Positions 1 through 8,751 of a stretch of 64,000 nt of DNA are shown here, piece after piece (position 1 is the first letter of the stretch; each line of letters opens with the position of its first letter). The stretch lies in NCBI GenBank assembly GCA_934446565.1, contig CAKSEO010000008.1:6792-70791 (forward strand), in the 5' to 3' direction. The notes beneath the pieces are model-generated. The model was not told where the DNA came from, did not search any database, and saw only the letters and a list, made by a program, of their open reading frames with translations. The DNA is from an uncultured Oscillospiraceae bacterium. Lineage in GTDB: Bacteria; Bacillota; Clostridia; Oscillospirales; Ruminococcaceae. The translations under genes and the position numbers were made by a program.

Positions 1-887
1 GCCGGAGCGGGAGCAGGCGCTGCTGCGGGAGCGGCAGCCTTCGGCTCGGGCGGGAGTTCTGTCTTGGCAGGCTCTGCAGGAGCAGCGGGTGTGCTTACTA
101 CTTCGTAGCTCTGGACATTGAGCGCGCTCTCGATCGCCTTGAGCACCTCGTCAACACTGTCGTGCGGAACGAACGTGATAAGGAAGCCCTTGTCTACGAT
201 CTCCTTTGCGGTTTCCGGATTGGTCTCTACATCTGCCGGAGTGAATTCAAGTTCCTTGCAGGCGTCCCTGATGGTATTGATCAGCAGGAATGCGCGGAGG
301 TTCTCCATCTGGCAGCCGTCCTCGAAGAATACGCGGACGGTGGTCTTGTTGTCTGCCGCGGGAGCGGGTGCGGCTGGAGCTGCACCGCTGGCTGCGGAAG
401 CCTCCGGGTCGGGAGCCGCGCCGGAAGCGATAGCTTCAGCCTGCGCGGGGGTATCGCCCTTGGTTTCACCTACCAGTGCGTCGCGCGCCTTTAACAGCTT
501 GTCGATGAGCTCGCTGAAATCCATCTGCTCATACTCGCCGCCTACGTTGTTCTGGATAAGCTCGATCTGCGCCTTGTAGGAGTCAGATACCTGGAATACC
601 AGGTCGTAAACGAAGCTTACGTCAGTGATGACATCAGGATTCTCGCGGATAACGAAGAACATATCCTCCGCCTTATGCGCCAGCACAGAAAGGTTCTCAA
701 AGCCCATCATAGCCGAGGAGCCCTTGATAGTATGCATGATACGGAAGATCTCCTTGATGTCCTCGCTGTCGAAGGAGTTCGCCTGTTCTGTACGCAGGAG
801 TATCTCGTCAAGCTGTTCCAGCAGGGAATTCGTTTCGTAGAAGTACATGTCCAGCATTGATTCCATGCCGGGTTCGATTTTTGCCAT
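1..887 (-). CDS. cheA: Chemotaxis histidine kinase CheA, N-terminal part (runs off left edge)
   Basis: Reading leftward from the ATG at 887 (ribosome site AAGGAATG just upstream), the frame is open to base 1. The first 110 residues form a histidine phosphotransfer (HPt/P1) domain. Its motif MHTIKGSSAMMGF carries the phosphoacceptor His at about residue 52. After a helical stretch comes an Ala/Pro-rich linker (about residues 145-180), then a P2-like domain that should dock CheY or CheB, then a second Ala/Pro/Glu linker that reaches the edge. The dimerisation, ATPase and CheW-binding domains lie outside the window. In the family, CheA autophosphorylates under receptor control and passes phosphate to CheY to set flagellar rotation. 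It is divergent from the FliK-like gene, so this end of the window is a motility locus. Confidence 0.93.
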   Translation of the reverse strand, partial: MAKIEPGMESMLDMYFYETNSLLEQLDEILLRTEQANSFDSEDIKEIFRIMHTIKGSSAMMGFENLSVLAHKAEDMFFVIRENPDVITDVSFVYDLVFQVSDSYKAQIELIQNNVGGEYEQMDFSELIDKLLKARDALVGETKGDTPAQAEAIASGAAPDPEASAASGAAPAAPAPAADNKTTVRVFFEDGCQMENLRAFLLINTIRDACKELEFTPADVETNPETAKEIVDKGFLITFVPHDSVDEVLKAIESALNVQSYEVVSTPAAPAEPAKTELPPEPKAAAPAAAPAPAP

Positions 888-1012
888 AATAACATTCCTT
901 TCCATATATACGTTTGAGCGCATATGTTGATTTTAATTAAATATGTAAATGACCAGAGTATTGTAGTGGTCATGAATTTTCGGGGAATTTACCGTGTTTT
1001 TTCAAAAAACCC

Positions 1013-1041
1013 TTTATTATTCTCTGATTTTATGATACAAT
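1013..1041 (+). promoter_or_regulatory. Possible promoter of the fliK-like gene
   Basis: A TACAAT -10 box at 1036-1041 sits about 40 bases before the GAGGAGGG ribosome site of the 1081 gene. The matching -35 position (TTTATT, 1013-1018) is poor. I see no sigma-28 motif in this 193-bp divergent gap, so which sigma factor drives the two motility genes is open. Confidence 0.3.
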
Positions 1042-1080
1042 ATATTTAGTGATCAAGAATTCTGCGAGGAGGGAAAAAAC

Positions 1081-3057
1081 ATGGCGCAGATACCGCAGAT
1101 AAACAATCCTATAACTGCGAAGAACTACAACTACAGTTCCAGACCCATGGATCCGAATACGGAACCGTTCGATATCGTGAAGCTCACCGGCGTCCAGGGT
1201 TCGGGGAACTCCTCATCATCGGGGGCACGCAGCCGTCTTGAGATGGGCAATCGCGAGCTTATACCGTTACAGGTGCAGGTCGCTAAGGACCCTACCCTTG
1301 CGGTGGAAACTCTGAAAGACCTGCTGAACATCGAGGTGCTCAACCAGGCGCTCATCAACGGCCATACCGAACTGTACGGGAAGCTGGAGGATCTCGCGGC
1401 GTCGTTGTACGTCAAGCCCGAGGAGCTTGTGGAGGAGATACAGAATCAGGAGCAGCAGAACACGATGTTCAGCGGTCACGAGTTCTATGACGTTCTCCGC
1501 GAGGTCGCCAAGACCACCACCGACCCCTCGACCAAGGAGCTCATCGGAAATCTGCTGAAATCCATCAACTTCGCCCAGAACAAGAACGAGATACTCGGCG
1601 CGCTGCGTGCGAATATGAAGTTCCTTTCGGAGTATTTCTCCCCGAATGAGAAGTTGTCGGCAAAGCTGCTGAATCTTTCTCAGGAGTGGGGAGCTGCTGA
1701 CGCCGACAAGTACTTCGACTACCTCAAGGGAGAGACCCTGGCGGTGATGAAGGATGTCAGCGGAAGCCTGCTGAACGATGAGCGTACGCAGATGCTGATA
1801 CCACTCATCACACACAACCTGTCGCGTTATAACAACAGCCCGTACATGTGCAAGGAGTACTTCAACCTGCTGCTTTCGCAGATATCTTCGGGAACTCTCC
1901 GCGAGTCGCTGAAAAATTCTTTCAACCGACTGTATTCTGCTATATTCAACAAGCAGAAGATGACAGACCCGAACGGTTCGTCACAGGAACATCAGGAGCA
2001 GGAACTCCCTTTAGATAATTATACAACAAATTCACAACAAAATCAACCACTAACAGGAAATTCAATAGATAAAAATGCAAATTTAGCTGCCGAAGGCGAT
2101 GATATTCGGCATATCGACAAAAATTCTGGTCAGGAAATTGGCGAAAATGACGAGGAACTTCCTGAGCTCACCGGATACGAAAAGCATCTGAACGAGCTCA
2201 TGAGCGAAAAAGGCTACATGACTGCGCTGAAAGAAAGCGGATATAACATTGAGCAGCAGCTTGCGGCGTACAGCCGCGGACGTCAGACCGGTGCGGAAAC
2301 CCTGCACAATATGGTTAAGGGTTTGTTCATCGACGACAAGAACGGCGACATGTCGGCGCAGTTCACGCAGGACTTTTCCAAGCTTCACACTATCCAGGAG
2401 GTCATCGACAAGCTGAACGAAATGCTCCGTGCTATGCCTGATATGCCGATAAGGGAGCGACTTTACGGTGCGTTCGTTGACGTCATCGACAAGATGGCGC
2501 TGAAGAACGAGCTCCCGCAGCACGGCGTAAGGCCGCCAGTGCGTTCGACTCTGGACAGCCTGACCGATTTCATCCAGGAGAACATCAACCATCCCGCTCT
2601 GAAATCCCTGGACAGTTTTAATGCGACCAACCTGCTGCAAAGCCTGCTGAACGCTCCGGGAGTGTTCACGCCGCTTGCGCACTACATACTGCCGCTTGAC
2701 GTTGACGGCACGAAGGCTTTCGGCGAGCTGTGGGTGGACAATGATGAGAACAATCCGAACAACACGCCGGGAACGCAGCGCAACTATCACCTGTTCCTGA
2801 CGTTTGACGTGGAGAGTATCGGCAGATTCGAGGTAGACCTGTATGCTCTGGGCGACGAGGTGAATCTCACACTGCTGTATCCGCAGCGTTTCGAAAAGCA
2901 GATAGAGCCGATGAAGGACAGGATAAACAAGGTCGTAAGGAATGTCGGCTACAATACGAGGACATTCGAAACTGCGCCGTTGAAGGCTCCGCACAACCTG
3001 ACGGAGATATTTCCGAAGATAGTCGATAAGCGGACCACGCTGAACACCCGCGTTTAA
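1081..3057 (+). CDS. FliK-like flagellar hook-length control family protein
   Basis: This is a 658-residue soluble protein with no signal peptide or membrane segment. The N-terminal part (about 60-300) is helical and charged. Residues about 300-355 are an Asn/Gln/Asp-rich low-complexity linker whose DNA is visibly more AT-rich than the rest. The C-terminus (about 560-630) has the alternating beta pattern of a FliK C-terminal domain, with FDVESIGRFEVDLYALGDEV and then a run to a conserved-looking GYNTRTF. The assignment is supported by the gene 12 bases downstream, a stand-alone FlhB C-terminal homologue; the same pairing (ylqG-ylqH) is known in Bacillus. FliK proteins measure hook length and switch export specificity through FlhB. 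The ATG follows GAGGAGGG at ideal spacing. Identity rests on architecture and context more than on clear residue identity. Confidence 0.6.
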   Translation: MAQIPQINNPITAKNYNYSSRPMDPNTEPFDIVKLTGVQGSGNSSSSGARSRLEMGNRELIPLQVQVAKDPTLAVETLKDLLNIEVLNQALINGHTELYGKLEDLAASLYVKPEELVEEIQNQEQQNTMFSGHEFYDVLREVAKTTTDPSTKELIGNLLKSINFAQNKNEILGALRANMKFLSEYFSPNEKLSAKLLNLSQEWGAADADKYFDYLKGETLAVMKDVSGSLLNDERTQMLIPLITHNLSRYNNSPYMCKEYFNLLLSQISSGTLRESLKNSFNRLYSAIFNKQKMTDPNGSSQEHQEQELPLDNYTTNSQQNQPLTGNSIDKNANLAAEGDDIRHIDKNSGQEIGENDEELPELTGYEKHLNELMSEKGYMTALKESGYNIEQQLAAYSRGRQTGAETLHNMVKGLFIDDKNGDMSAQFTQDFSKLHTIQEVIDKLNEMLRAMPDMPIRERLYGAFVDVIDKMALKNELPQHGVRPPVRSTLDSLTDFIQENINHPALKSLDSFNATNLLQSLLNAPGVFTPLAHYILPLDVDGTKAFGELWVDNDENNPNNTPGTQRNYHLFLTFDVESIGRFEVDLYALGDEVNLTLLYPQRFEKQIEPMKDRINKVVRNVGYNTRTFETAPLKAPHNLTEIFPKIVDKRTTLNTRV

Positions 3058-3069
3058 GGAGGTCTTAAC

Positions 3070-3378
3070 ATGGAAAAGCACCCGAAGGCACCCGCGAACA
3101 ACAAGCGGCTTTACGGTCAGAATGCCGCAGTCGCGCTGAAATACAATCCCGACATGAACTACGCTCCGGTCGTTGTTGCGTCCGGACTAGGTGAGCTTGC
3201 CCAGAGGATAGTGAATATCGCAGATGAGGCGGGCGTACCGGTCTACCGCGATGACAGCGTTGCGGCTCTGCTGGTAATGCTGAACGCCGGAGAGACCATC
3301 CCGAAAGAGTTGTACCAGATAGTCGCGGCAATATACGCCGAGGTGGTTTACACCGCCAACGACATGCGGAAGAAATAA
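3070..3378 (+). CDS. Stand-alone FlhB C-terminal domain protein (YlqH type)
   Basis: The 102-residue protein matches the cytoplasmic C-terminal domain of the flagellar export component FlhB: AVALKYNPDMNYAPVVVASG, then GELAQRIVNIADEAGVPVYRDDSVAALL, then IPKELYQIVAAI. Membrane segments are absent, and so is the NPTH self-cleavage motif that precedes this domain in full FlhB. Such short paralogues occur in Bacillus and Clostridia beside FliK-like genes and are thought to modulate export switching, though their exact role is poorly known. The gene starts 12 bases after the FliK-like stop with AAGGAGG, so the two are one operon. Transcription ends in the hairpin cluster downstream. Confidence 0.85.
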   Translation: MEKHPKAPANNKRLYGQNAAVALKYNPDMNYAPVVVASGLGELAQRIVNIADEAGVPVYRDDSVAALLVMLNAGETIPKELYQIVAAIYAEVVYTANDMRKK

Positions 3379-3384
3379 CAAAGC

Positions 3385-3570
3385 GGGGCTGTTTGAACAG
3401 CCCCGTCAGACCGTCGGAAAAGTCACTAAAGTGACTTTTCCGACGAACATCCGCCCTGCGGGCTTACGCGGATAGAAGTGTTTTTTGCCACGGGAAACCC
3501 GGAGCAAAAAACGGATTTCAAAAGCCCGCTTCGCGGGCAAATTCCGGGGCTGTTTGAACAGCCCCGTTTT
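3385..3570 (+). repeat. Cluster of six hairpins bounded by two identical 20-bp palindromes
   Basis: The palindrome GGGGCTGTTTGAACAGCCCC occurs at 3385-3404 and again, identical, at 3546-3565, where GTTTTATTATT follows as in a rho-independent terminator. Between them lie four more inverted repeats: 3412-3445 (perfect 15-bp arms, TAAA loop), 3449-3473, 3480-3512 (arms GTTTTTTGC/GCAAAAAAC) and 3524-3538 (GCCCGC/GCGGGC). The second copy plausibly terminates the fliK-flhB-like operon. The whole block looks like a small palindromic repeat element or structured RNA inserted into, or grown from, a terminator. Confidence 0.75.
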
Positions 3571-3574
3571 ATTA

Positions 3575-3769
3575 TTATAAGTCGTCTGCGTCCTGGACAG
3601 GTTCGTCGTCCGGGTCAGCCGGAATTCCGGTGTACATTCCCTGCGGGTCGGTCTGTGGTGAGGATAGCTCCACATCTGCGACTTTGTATGGCTTGGGCTT
3701 CCTGGCTCCGCCGGGATTTTTTGTGCGGTGGCAGTTTGAAAAGCTTGTGTGTTCAGTTATATCCTGCAT
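3575..3769 (-). CDS. Small uncharacterised protein, 64 residues
   Basis: I prefer the ATG at 3769 (GGAGG six bases upstream) over the longer frame starting at 3832, whose extra N-terminus crosses the GH5 terminator hairpin. The product is polar and Pro/Asp-rich, with a basic middle (RTKNPGGARKPKPYKV) and an acidic C-terminal tail (DPDDEPVQDADDL). It has no signal peptide, membrane segment or Cys pattern. I do not recognise the family. It lies just downstream of the GH5 gene on the same strand. Confidence 0.55.
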   Translation of the reverse strand: MQDITEHTSFSNCHRTKNPGGARKPKPYKVADVELSSPQTDPQGMYTGIPADPDDEPVQDADDL

Positions 3770-3791
3770 TTGCGTTCCTCCGTGAAATGAT

Positions 3792-3820
3792 TTCAGGCGC
3801 ACTGTTTTGGTGCGCCTGAA
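3792..3820 (-). terminator. Hairpin after the GH5 gene
   Basis: Perfect 11-bp arms TTCAGGCGCAC / GTGCGCCTGAA enclose a 7-base loop 18 bases after the GH5 stop. On the minus strand only a weak T-rich tract follows, so it may terminate poorly and let the small downstream gene be read. Confidence 0.55.
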
Positions 3821-3837
3821 TATTATCTGCAATTTTG

Positions 3838-5232
3838 TCAGTATAATGACTGGAATGTTTCGGACGTTGTATCGTAGGTTTCCAATATTGGGTCAACCGT
3901 GTCTTGGGGTTCTGGTGCGGTCTCCGTTTCGGTAGTTTCAGATGATGTTGCAGGTTCAGAAGTTTCCATGTAAGTTGGCAGCTCCCGCGATTCCTCTGTT
4001 TCAAGGGAGTCAAGTTTCGCCGGGGCGTAGCTGTTTCCGCTCGTCGCGCGTTTCAGTGCCTTTATAAGAGCGGGAGTATGCCAGGTGAAGCTTGTGCGGT
4101 CGAATTCACTTCCGTCGTCCCACAGGAAAGTTGATATGTAGTTATCCCGGCATAACTTCGTCAGCATTTCCGAGAAAAACACACGGCTCGCCGCGTCGCT
4201 TCCTTTTGCGCCGAATTCTGTTATCAGGACAGGCACGCCGTTGTCAACGAAAGTGGTTCGCAGTGATTCTATCTGAGATTTCATCCAGCTCTGCTCGGAC
4301 TTATTTCCCCAGTAATTCTGTATAGGGGCGAGGCAGAATGTTTTCGGCGTGTAATAATGAACGGAAAGGATCGTTTTTCCAATAGTGTCCTCTGGCATTT
4401 TAAAGCGCGGATCGCAGGTGTCGGTGATATTTGCGCCGTATCCGGATATCACAAGATGTCGGTAGATGTTGTTTCCGCCGTTTTTTCGCACGGTGTTGAC
4501 GAACGCCTGATTGAAGTTGTTCAGTATTTCATAGGCGCGGTCCTTGCCGCTGCCGACGAACTCCACCTCGTTCATGCTTTCGAACAGCAACCGTTCGTTG
4601 TATGCGCGGAATTTTTCGGATATCTGCGACCAGAGGTTAGTGTACCTTGAGAGCGTACCGTTGTAATCCTTTACGGCGTTGCGTATCCAGGCGTCGTTGT
4701 CGTTGGCGCCGTCGTGATATACGGTTATTATTACGTACATGCCGCAGTTGTATGCGTAATCAACCACCTGCTGCACGCGGTTCAGCCATTCGTCCTCGAT
4801 GTTGCCGGCTTCGTCGATGTGCTCACGCCAGGTTATCGGCAGCCTCACTGCGTTAATGCTGCTGTCGGTGAGCGACCAGAACAGCTTTTCGGAAACGGCT
4901 GGATTCCCCCAGAATGTTTCGTCGATCTTCTGCCATTCCTCGGGAGTAACGTCCGGAATGGTGTCGCCCGCGACGTTTGAAAAGCAGCACTCCAGCGAGT
5001 GACCGAGATTCCAGCCGATGCGCATGTTCGCAACTATCTGCTGTGAGGACATCATCAGCATCGTCGACGGACGCTCATAGCCCTCGATATCTACATTGGG
5101 AGTTCCTCCGGAGAATACCTGATCCGGCGTCAGCGGTCCGGAGCTCTGCGAGGCGTCGGCGGAGCAGCCGGTGAGCAGAATAGCTGCCGTTATAGCGGAA
5201 ATAAACTGTTTTATTCTGTGCTGCCAGCTCAT
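3838..5232 (-). CDS. GH5-type endoglucanase-like lipoprotein
   Basis: The 464-residue protein starts with a lipoprotein signal (hydrophobic ISAITAAILL, lipobox LTGC, Cys about 23). A family-5 glycosyl hydrolase TIM barrel follows: MRIGWNLGHSLE (about 70), NAVRLPITW (Arg130), SMNEVEF with the acid/base Glu at about 222, SVHYYTP (His292), and ITEFGAKGSD with the nucleophile Glu at about 339. The last 60 residues are a Thr/Glu/Pro-rich tail with no dockerin or carbohydrate module visible. GH5 enzymes cleave beta-1,4-glucans and related beta-glycans; the exact substrate cannot be read here. Being lipid-anchored it should act on the outer face of the membrane. The ATG at 5232 is preferred to a GTG at 5241 that overlaps the GGGAGG ribosome site. 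It has its own consensus promoter. Confidence 0.88.
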   Translation of the reverse strand: MSWQHRIKQFISAITAAILLTGCSADASQSSGPLTPDQVFSGGTPNVDIEGYERPSTMLMMSSQQIVANMRIGWNLGHSLECCFSNVAGDTIPDVTPEEWQKIDETFWGNPAVSEKLFWSLTDSSINAVRLPITWREHIDEAGNIEDEWLNRVQQVVDYAYNCGMYVIITVYHDGANDNDAWIRNAVKDYNGTLSRYTNLWSQISEKFRAYNERLLFESMNEVEFVGSGKDRAYEILNNFNQAFVNTVRKNGGNNIYRHLVISGYGANITDTCDPRFKMPEDTIGKTILSVHYYTPKTFCLAPIQNYWGNKSEQSWMKSQIESLRTTFVDNGVPVLITEFGAKGSDAASRVFFSEMLTKLCRDNYISTFLWDDGSEFDRTSFTWHTPALIKALKRATSGNSYAPAKLDSLETEESRELPTYMETSEPATSSETTETETAPEPQDTVDPILETYDTTSETFQSLY

Positions 5233-5267
5233 TGCGGACACCTCCCTTTAGTTATTCAGATGTTTAG

Positions 5268-5296
5268 ATTATATCACAGTTTTTACGGGTTGTCAA
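5268..5296 (-). promoter_or_regulatory. Consensus housekeeping (sigma-A) promoter for the GH5 gene
   Basis: On the minus strand TTGACA (5296-5291) is followed after exactly 17 bases by TATAAT (5273-5268), both perfect. The start codon lies about 35 bases downstream of the -10 box. Confidence 0.9.
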
Positions 5297-5314
5297 CGTA
5301 GTGCGCCGAAGTAA

Positions 5315-5348
5315 ACAAAGCTCCCCGGATGTGCCGAAGGAGCTTTGT
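5315..5348 (-). terminator. Terminator of the glycan operon
   Basis: Inverted repeat ACAAAGCTCC / GGAGCTTTGT with a 14-base loop lies 12 bases after the stop of the methyltransferase gene and before the GH5 promoter. A short T-containing tract follows on the minus strand. It separates the flagellin-linked operon from the GH5 gene. Confidence 0.75.
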
Positions 5349-5359
5349 TATGGTCGTGG

Positions 5360-6655
5360 TTATCTCTTCTGGAGGATCAGCTCCATTGAACCGCTGTATC
5401 TCTGGCTGATGTCATAACGCTTTACATCAAATCCGATCTTATCAAGTATGGGTTTCAGACCGTTGAAGCAGAAATAGGTGAAATGATTCATCTGATTCCA
5501 CATGGGGTCGCTGAAGCCGGTCATGCGGGTGAACGCGCTTTCATAGTTCGGCGTTGAGATCCAGAGTATGCCGTTTTCGGCAAGCATTCCATATGCTTTT
5601 TCGAGTGCGCGAACAGGCTCGCTGACATGCTCAAGGACATCGCCCATAACAATGACGTCGTACTTTTTGCTGGTGCTGTAATCAAGGAAGTCCGCCCATT
5701 TTATATCCAGACCGAGAACCCCTGAAACATTCTCGCAGTCCTCGCGGCATATTTCTACTGCGTCTGCCTGATATCCCATTTCAAGTGCGCATGCCAGCAT
5801 TTCGCCGTTTCCTATCCCTACTTCGAGATATCTTGTGCCGTTGTTGTATGCCTTTATGTTGTTGAACAGGTTGGAATATGTGGAGGGGTGGTGGTTGAAC
5901 TTTATAGTATGGGTGTTTTTCTTGGTATAATGCCCGTTTATTTCGGCGCGCTGCTGTATCGGGAAATTATATGCGTACAGATTGTGGCAGGACGAGCACT
6001 TCATCCACAGCTTGGCGGGAGCAAAATGCGGATCATGGTATACTGCCTGGTTCGCGCAATAATATGGATCAGCTTTGTTTGAGCCGCATACGGGGCAGAT
6101 GTGGCTTATTGAGTCGCGGGACTGAGCGGGGTCGTAAATATATCCGCAGCCATTGTAGAGTGCGTCAATTAGGTTCGGGAATTTACGGAAGTCGTCCATC
6201 ACGAGATCGTAACATCTCTGCGGGTCCAGTACTCCAAGCAGGGTTGCCGAGAAATAATGCGCCGTAACATCGGTAAGCCCATCTCCGTTGCAGAAGTCAA
6301 CCAGCATATTTGCAAATTCTTCATCACAGCTGTGGTCGGTATCGCTGTCTGCCATCATGAGAAGCAGACCTACCTTAACAGAGTAGACAGCCTTATCGTA
6401 CCATTCTTTGTATCTGTTTTCGCTCATACGCTGCCTGATAGTCAGCTCCTGTACGAGCTTTGCGGACATTCCGCTGAAATTCTGCTGGCTCTCCGGGTCG
6501 CGGATGCATTTATCGGCTATGTGCTCGGCTGCGAGCGTTATATTGCCTGACATATCCATTGCCGAGTAGCTGCCGGTGCGGTAGTCTGCGTCTATTGTAT
6601 TGAGTTCTTTGATTATCCCTTTCAGATACATAAGGGCATACTTTTTTTCTGCCAT
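5360..6655 (-). CDS. SAM-dependent methyltransferase with helical N-terminus and Cys cluster
   Basis: The 431-residue protein has a helical N-terminal half of unknown fold, then a probable zinc site with CPVCGSNKADPYYC and a later CSSC (about residues 185-220). A class I methyltransferase domain (Methyltransf_23 type) follows, with the SAM-binding loop LEVGIGNGEML near residue 280 and DVIVMGDVLEHV near 335. It is the last gene of the minus-strand run behind flagellin, 20 bases after the GT2 gene. Related enzymes often methylate sugars in surface polysaccharides, so O-methylation of a flagellar or surface glycan is the likely job. The acceptor is not shown by sequence. Confidence 0.72.
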   Translation of the reverse strand: MAEKKYALMYLKGIIKELNTIDADYRTGSYSAMDMSGNITLAAEHIADKCIRDPESQQNFSGMSAKLVQELTIRQRMSENRYKEWYDKAVYSVKVGLLLMMADSDTDHSCDEEFANMLVDFCNGDGLTDVTAHYFSATLLGVLDPQRCYDLVMDDFRKFPNLIDALYNGCGYIYDPAQSRDSISHICPVCGSNKADPYYCANQAVYHDPHFAPAKLWMKCSSCHNLYAYNFPIQQRAEINGHYTKKNTHTIKFNHHPSTYSNLFNNIKAYNNGTRYLEVGIGNGEMLACALEMGYQADAVEICREDCENVSGVLGLDIKWADFLDYSTSKKYDVIVMGDVLEHVSEPVRALEKAYGMLAENGILWISTPNYESAFTRMTGFSDPMWNQMNHFTYFCFNGLKPILDKIGFDVKRYDISQRYSGSMELILQKR

Positions 6656-6674
6656 CGTAGTTCCTTCCTGTATG

Positions 6675-8738
6675 TCACTGAGCCATTTTGCGTTTAAGCT
6701 CGCTTATTTCGGGGTCGTTAGGCGCGATGCCTGCATATTCATCCAGCAACTGTGACGCCTGTTGGAACTCTCCGCTGTCTATCAGCTGTTTGATGTTATC
6801 CTTGACTGTCTTTGCAAGTACGTCCATTTCGGTGACTTGTTTGGGCTTGTTGAGTTCGGCAAGATCCTTGTTTATATCCTTTGACAGCGCCGCAATTATC
6901 GGCTTTGCTGCCGGATATGTCTTTAACAGCAGCTTCATTGAAGCCGCGCATACCTTGTAGTTCTTCTGCTTTCTCGCAGCGATTATGTTATTTGCCATAG
7001 CTGCGCCGAGAGCCTGTGCAGGCACGGAATCCAGGTCATCTATGATCTCGCAGAGCCTTGAGCCTGCTTTTGCCCATGCAGCCATAACTCTGCTGATATC
7101 CTTTTGTGCGTCTATCATGATCTGCATTATTGTTTCCAATACTCGCAGAGCGGAAAGCAGCGCTTCTGATGTTGTCAGTTTAGTTGCGTCGTAATCGGCG
7201 GCGGTGTCGTACATATCATCGAACAGATTTCGGCAGAATATCGCTGCGGCATGCAGGTCGAACGTATCAACAAGAAGCGGAGTTATATCCGTGCTTTCTT
7301 TCAGCATGAAGTACAGCAATTCATAGTATGCGCCATAGCCGTCGGCTATCATCTTTTTCATTTGCTCGGCGGCGTTGCCAGTGGTGAAGTGGACTTCAAG
7401 CATATTCAGCAACGCTGACAGCATGGAGTCGTTTTTGTAGAGCTTCTTGAAGTATGCTATTTCCTCGAGCGGGTGTTCGTTAGTTTCTATGCTGGAGCGT
7501 ACGAAAGCCTGGAGATACAGCCTTCCCTCGTCGTTTAGCTGTTCATAGAGCTGACCAGCGCGGTTATACATGCCTGTATTGGTCATGATGATAAACTCTT
7601 GGCGCAAGAGCTCCTTGATGTTGGGACGGTCGTATAGCTCGGGAATCTTTACGATTTTAAGATTCTGGGCAGCGATCTCATACTTCTTTACCTCTATACA
7701 GCACTCCATAAGTTCGATAAGTGCATTGGCAAGGTTATATCTGACTGCCACGGCAAAACAGTAAACAAGCATATCCGGGGATTGAAGCTTTCCGTTTTCT
7801 ATGCTCTTGTATATTCTGAAGAACTCAAGGTAATCTGTGATAGCCTCATCATTGCGGCGAAGCGCTTTATATGCCACTGCCCGCAGCAGATGTATTTCGG
7901 CGTCCGTTCCTAGAGTGCCGGGTTTGAGAGATTCGGGGAGATTAAAGTATTCCTCAGCTATTTCGAGTATTTCGTTCCATTTTTTCTTTCGGAAATACCC
8001 TGCGGCTTTTTCTCCGTAGAAGGCTATAAGTACAGTATAATTCTTGAGTTCGCGGCACTTTTGCATGCCCAGTTCAAGGTAGTACTGAGCCTTTTCATCA
8101 ATGTAGAGATTATAACTCTGGTAGAGCTGGAGATACAGGAGGGCAGGCGGATTGGCTTCGGATTTCAGACGTTCTTCGAGCAGCTTTGTGTTTCGTTCGC
8201 TTTTTTTCTTCTGAAGGTCTCCGTCGCTTATGTAGCCGAAATGGTCTGCTATATCGTCCAGTATCTTGGTAGGCGCGTCGAAATGCTGGAAAGTTTCATG
8301 CACCGCATATTCAAAGCGATTTCCATCCATTCGTATCATTCTTGGTGAAAGAATGTCGGAGTAATGCTTCATGTCGGAATTATCGTAATTCCTTATGGTG
8401 TAGCGTGCGGATTTGTATTTTTTGTATTCCCCGCTCTTGAAGAAATGAATGATATCGTTGCAGGAATTGAATATTTCGTCCGCGTCAAGGAACATGTACC
8501 ACTCGCCCTTTGCGCGGTCGAGGGTGGAGTTTCTTGCTGCGGCGAAGTCGTTTATCCACTCGAAATGGAACACGTTGTCCGTGTATTTTTTTGCGATTTC
8601 GACAGTGCTGTCGGTCGAGCCGGTATCGGCTATGATAAGCTCGCTGTCTATGCTGTCAAGAATGGGCTTTATCGCCGCAAGGCAGCGGTCGAGGTATTTT
8701 TCCTCATTCTTGACTATCATTCCTATTGATAACTGCAT
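6675..8738 (-). CDS. GT2 family glycosyltransferase with long TPR-like C-terminus
   Basis: The 687-residue protein begins with a GT2 (GT-A fold) domain: LSIGMIVKNEEKYLDRCL at the start, IIADTGSTDSTVEIA, and the metal/nucleotide-binding acidic motif FLDADEIF near residue 90. From about residue 230 to the end it is alpha-helical with TPR-like periodicity. GT2-TPR proteins are typical of surface and flagellin glycosylation loci, where the helical region may grip the protein acceptor. No membrane segment is seen, so it should act in the cytoplasm before export. The ATG follows GGAGG. Donor and acceptor are unknown. Confidence 0.82.
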   Translation of the reverse strand: MQLSIGMIVKNEEKYLDRCLAAIKPILDSIDSELIIADTGSTDSTVEIAKKYTDNVFHFEWINDFAAARNSTLDRAKGEWYMFLDADEIFNSCNDIIHFFKSGEYKKYKSARYTIRNYDNSDMKHYSDILSPRMIRMDGNRFEYAVHETFQHFDAPTKILDDIADHFGYISDGDLQKKKSERNTKLLEERLKSEANPPALLYLQLYQSYNLYIDEKAQYYLELGMQKCRELKNYTVLIAFYGEKAAGYFRKKKWNEILEIAEEYFNLPESLKPGTLGTDAEIHLLRAVAYKALRRNDEAITDYLEFFRIYKSIENGKLQSPDMLVYCFAVAVRYNLANALIELMECCIEVKKYEIAAQNLKIVKIPELYDRPNIKELLRQEFIIMTNTGMYNRAGQLYEQLNDEGRLYLQAFVRSSIETNEHPLEEIAYFKKLYKNDSMLSALLNMLEVHFTTGNAAEQMKKMIADGYGAYYELLYFMLKESTDITPLLVDTFDLHAAAIFCRNLFDDMYDTAADYDATKLTTSEALLSALRVLETIMQIMIDAQKDISRVMAAWAKAGSRLCEIIDDLDSVPAQALGAAMANNIIAARKQKNYKVCAASMKLLLKTYPAAKPIIAALSKDINKDLAELNKPKQVTEMDVLAKTVKDNIKQLIDSGEFQQASQLLDEYAGIAPNDPEISELKRKMAQ

Positions 8739-8751
8739 TGTGTTTCCTCCG

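Noticed and set aside
118..579. Plus-strand open frame opposite cheA
   Set aside because: It is a shadow of the cheA frame on the minus strand, Ser/Ala-rich with no family pattern.
3575..3832. Longer start (85 residues) for the small gene after GH5
   Set aside because: The extension crosses the GH5 terminator hairpin, while the ATG at 3769 has a well-placed GGAGG.
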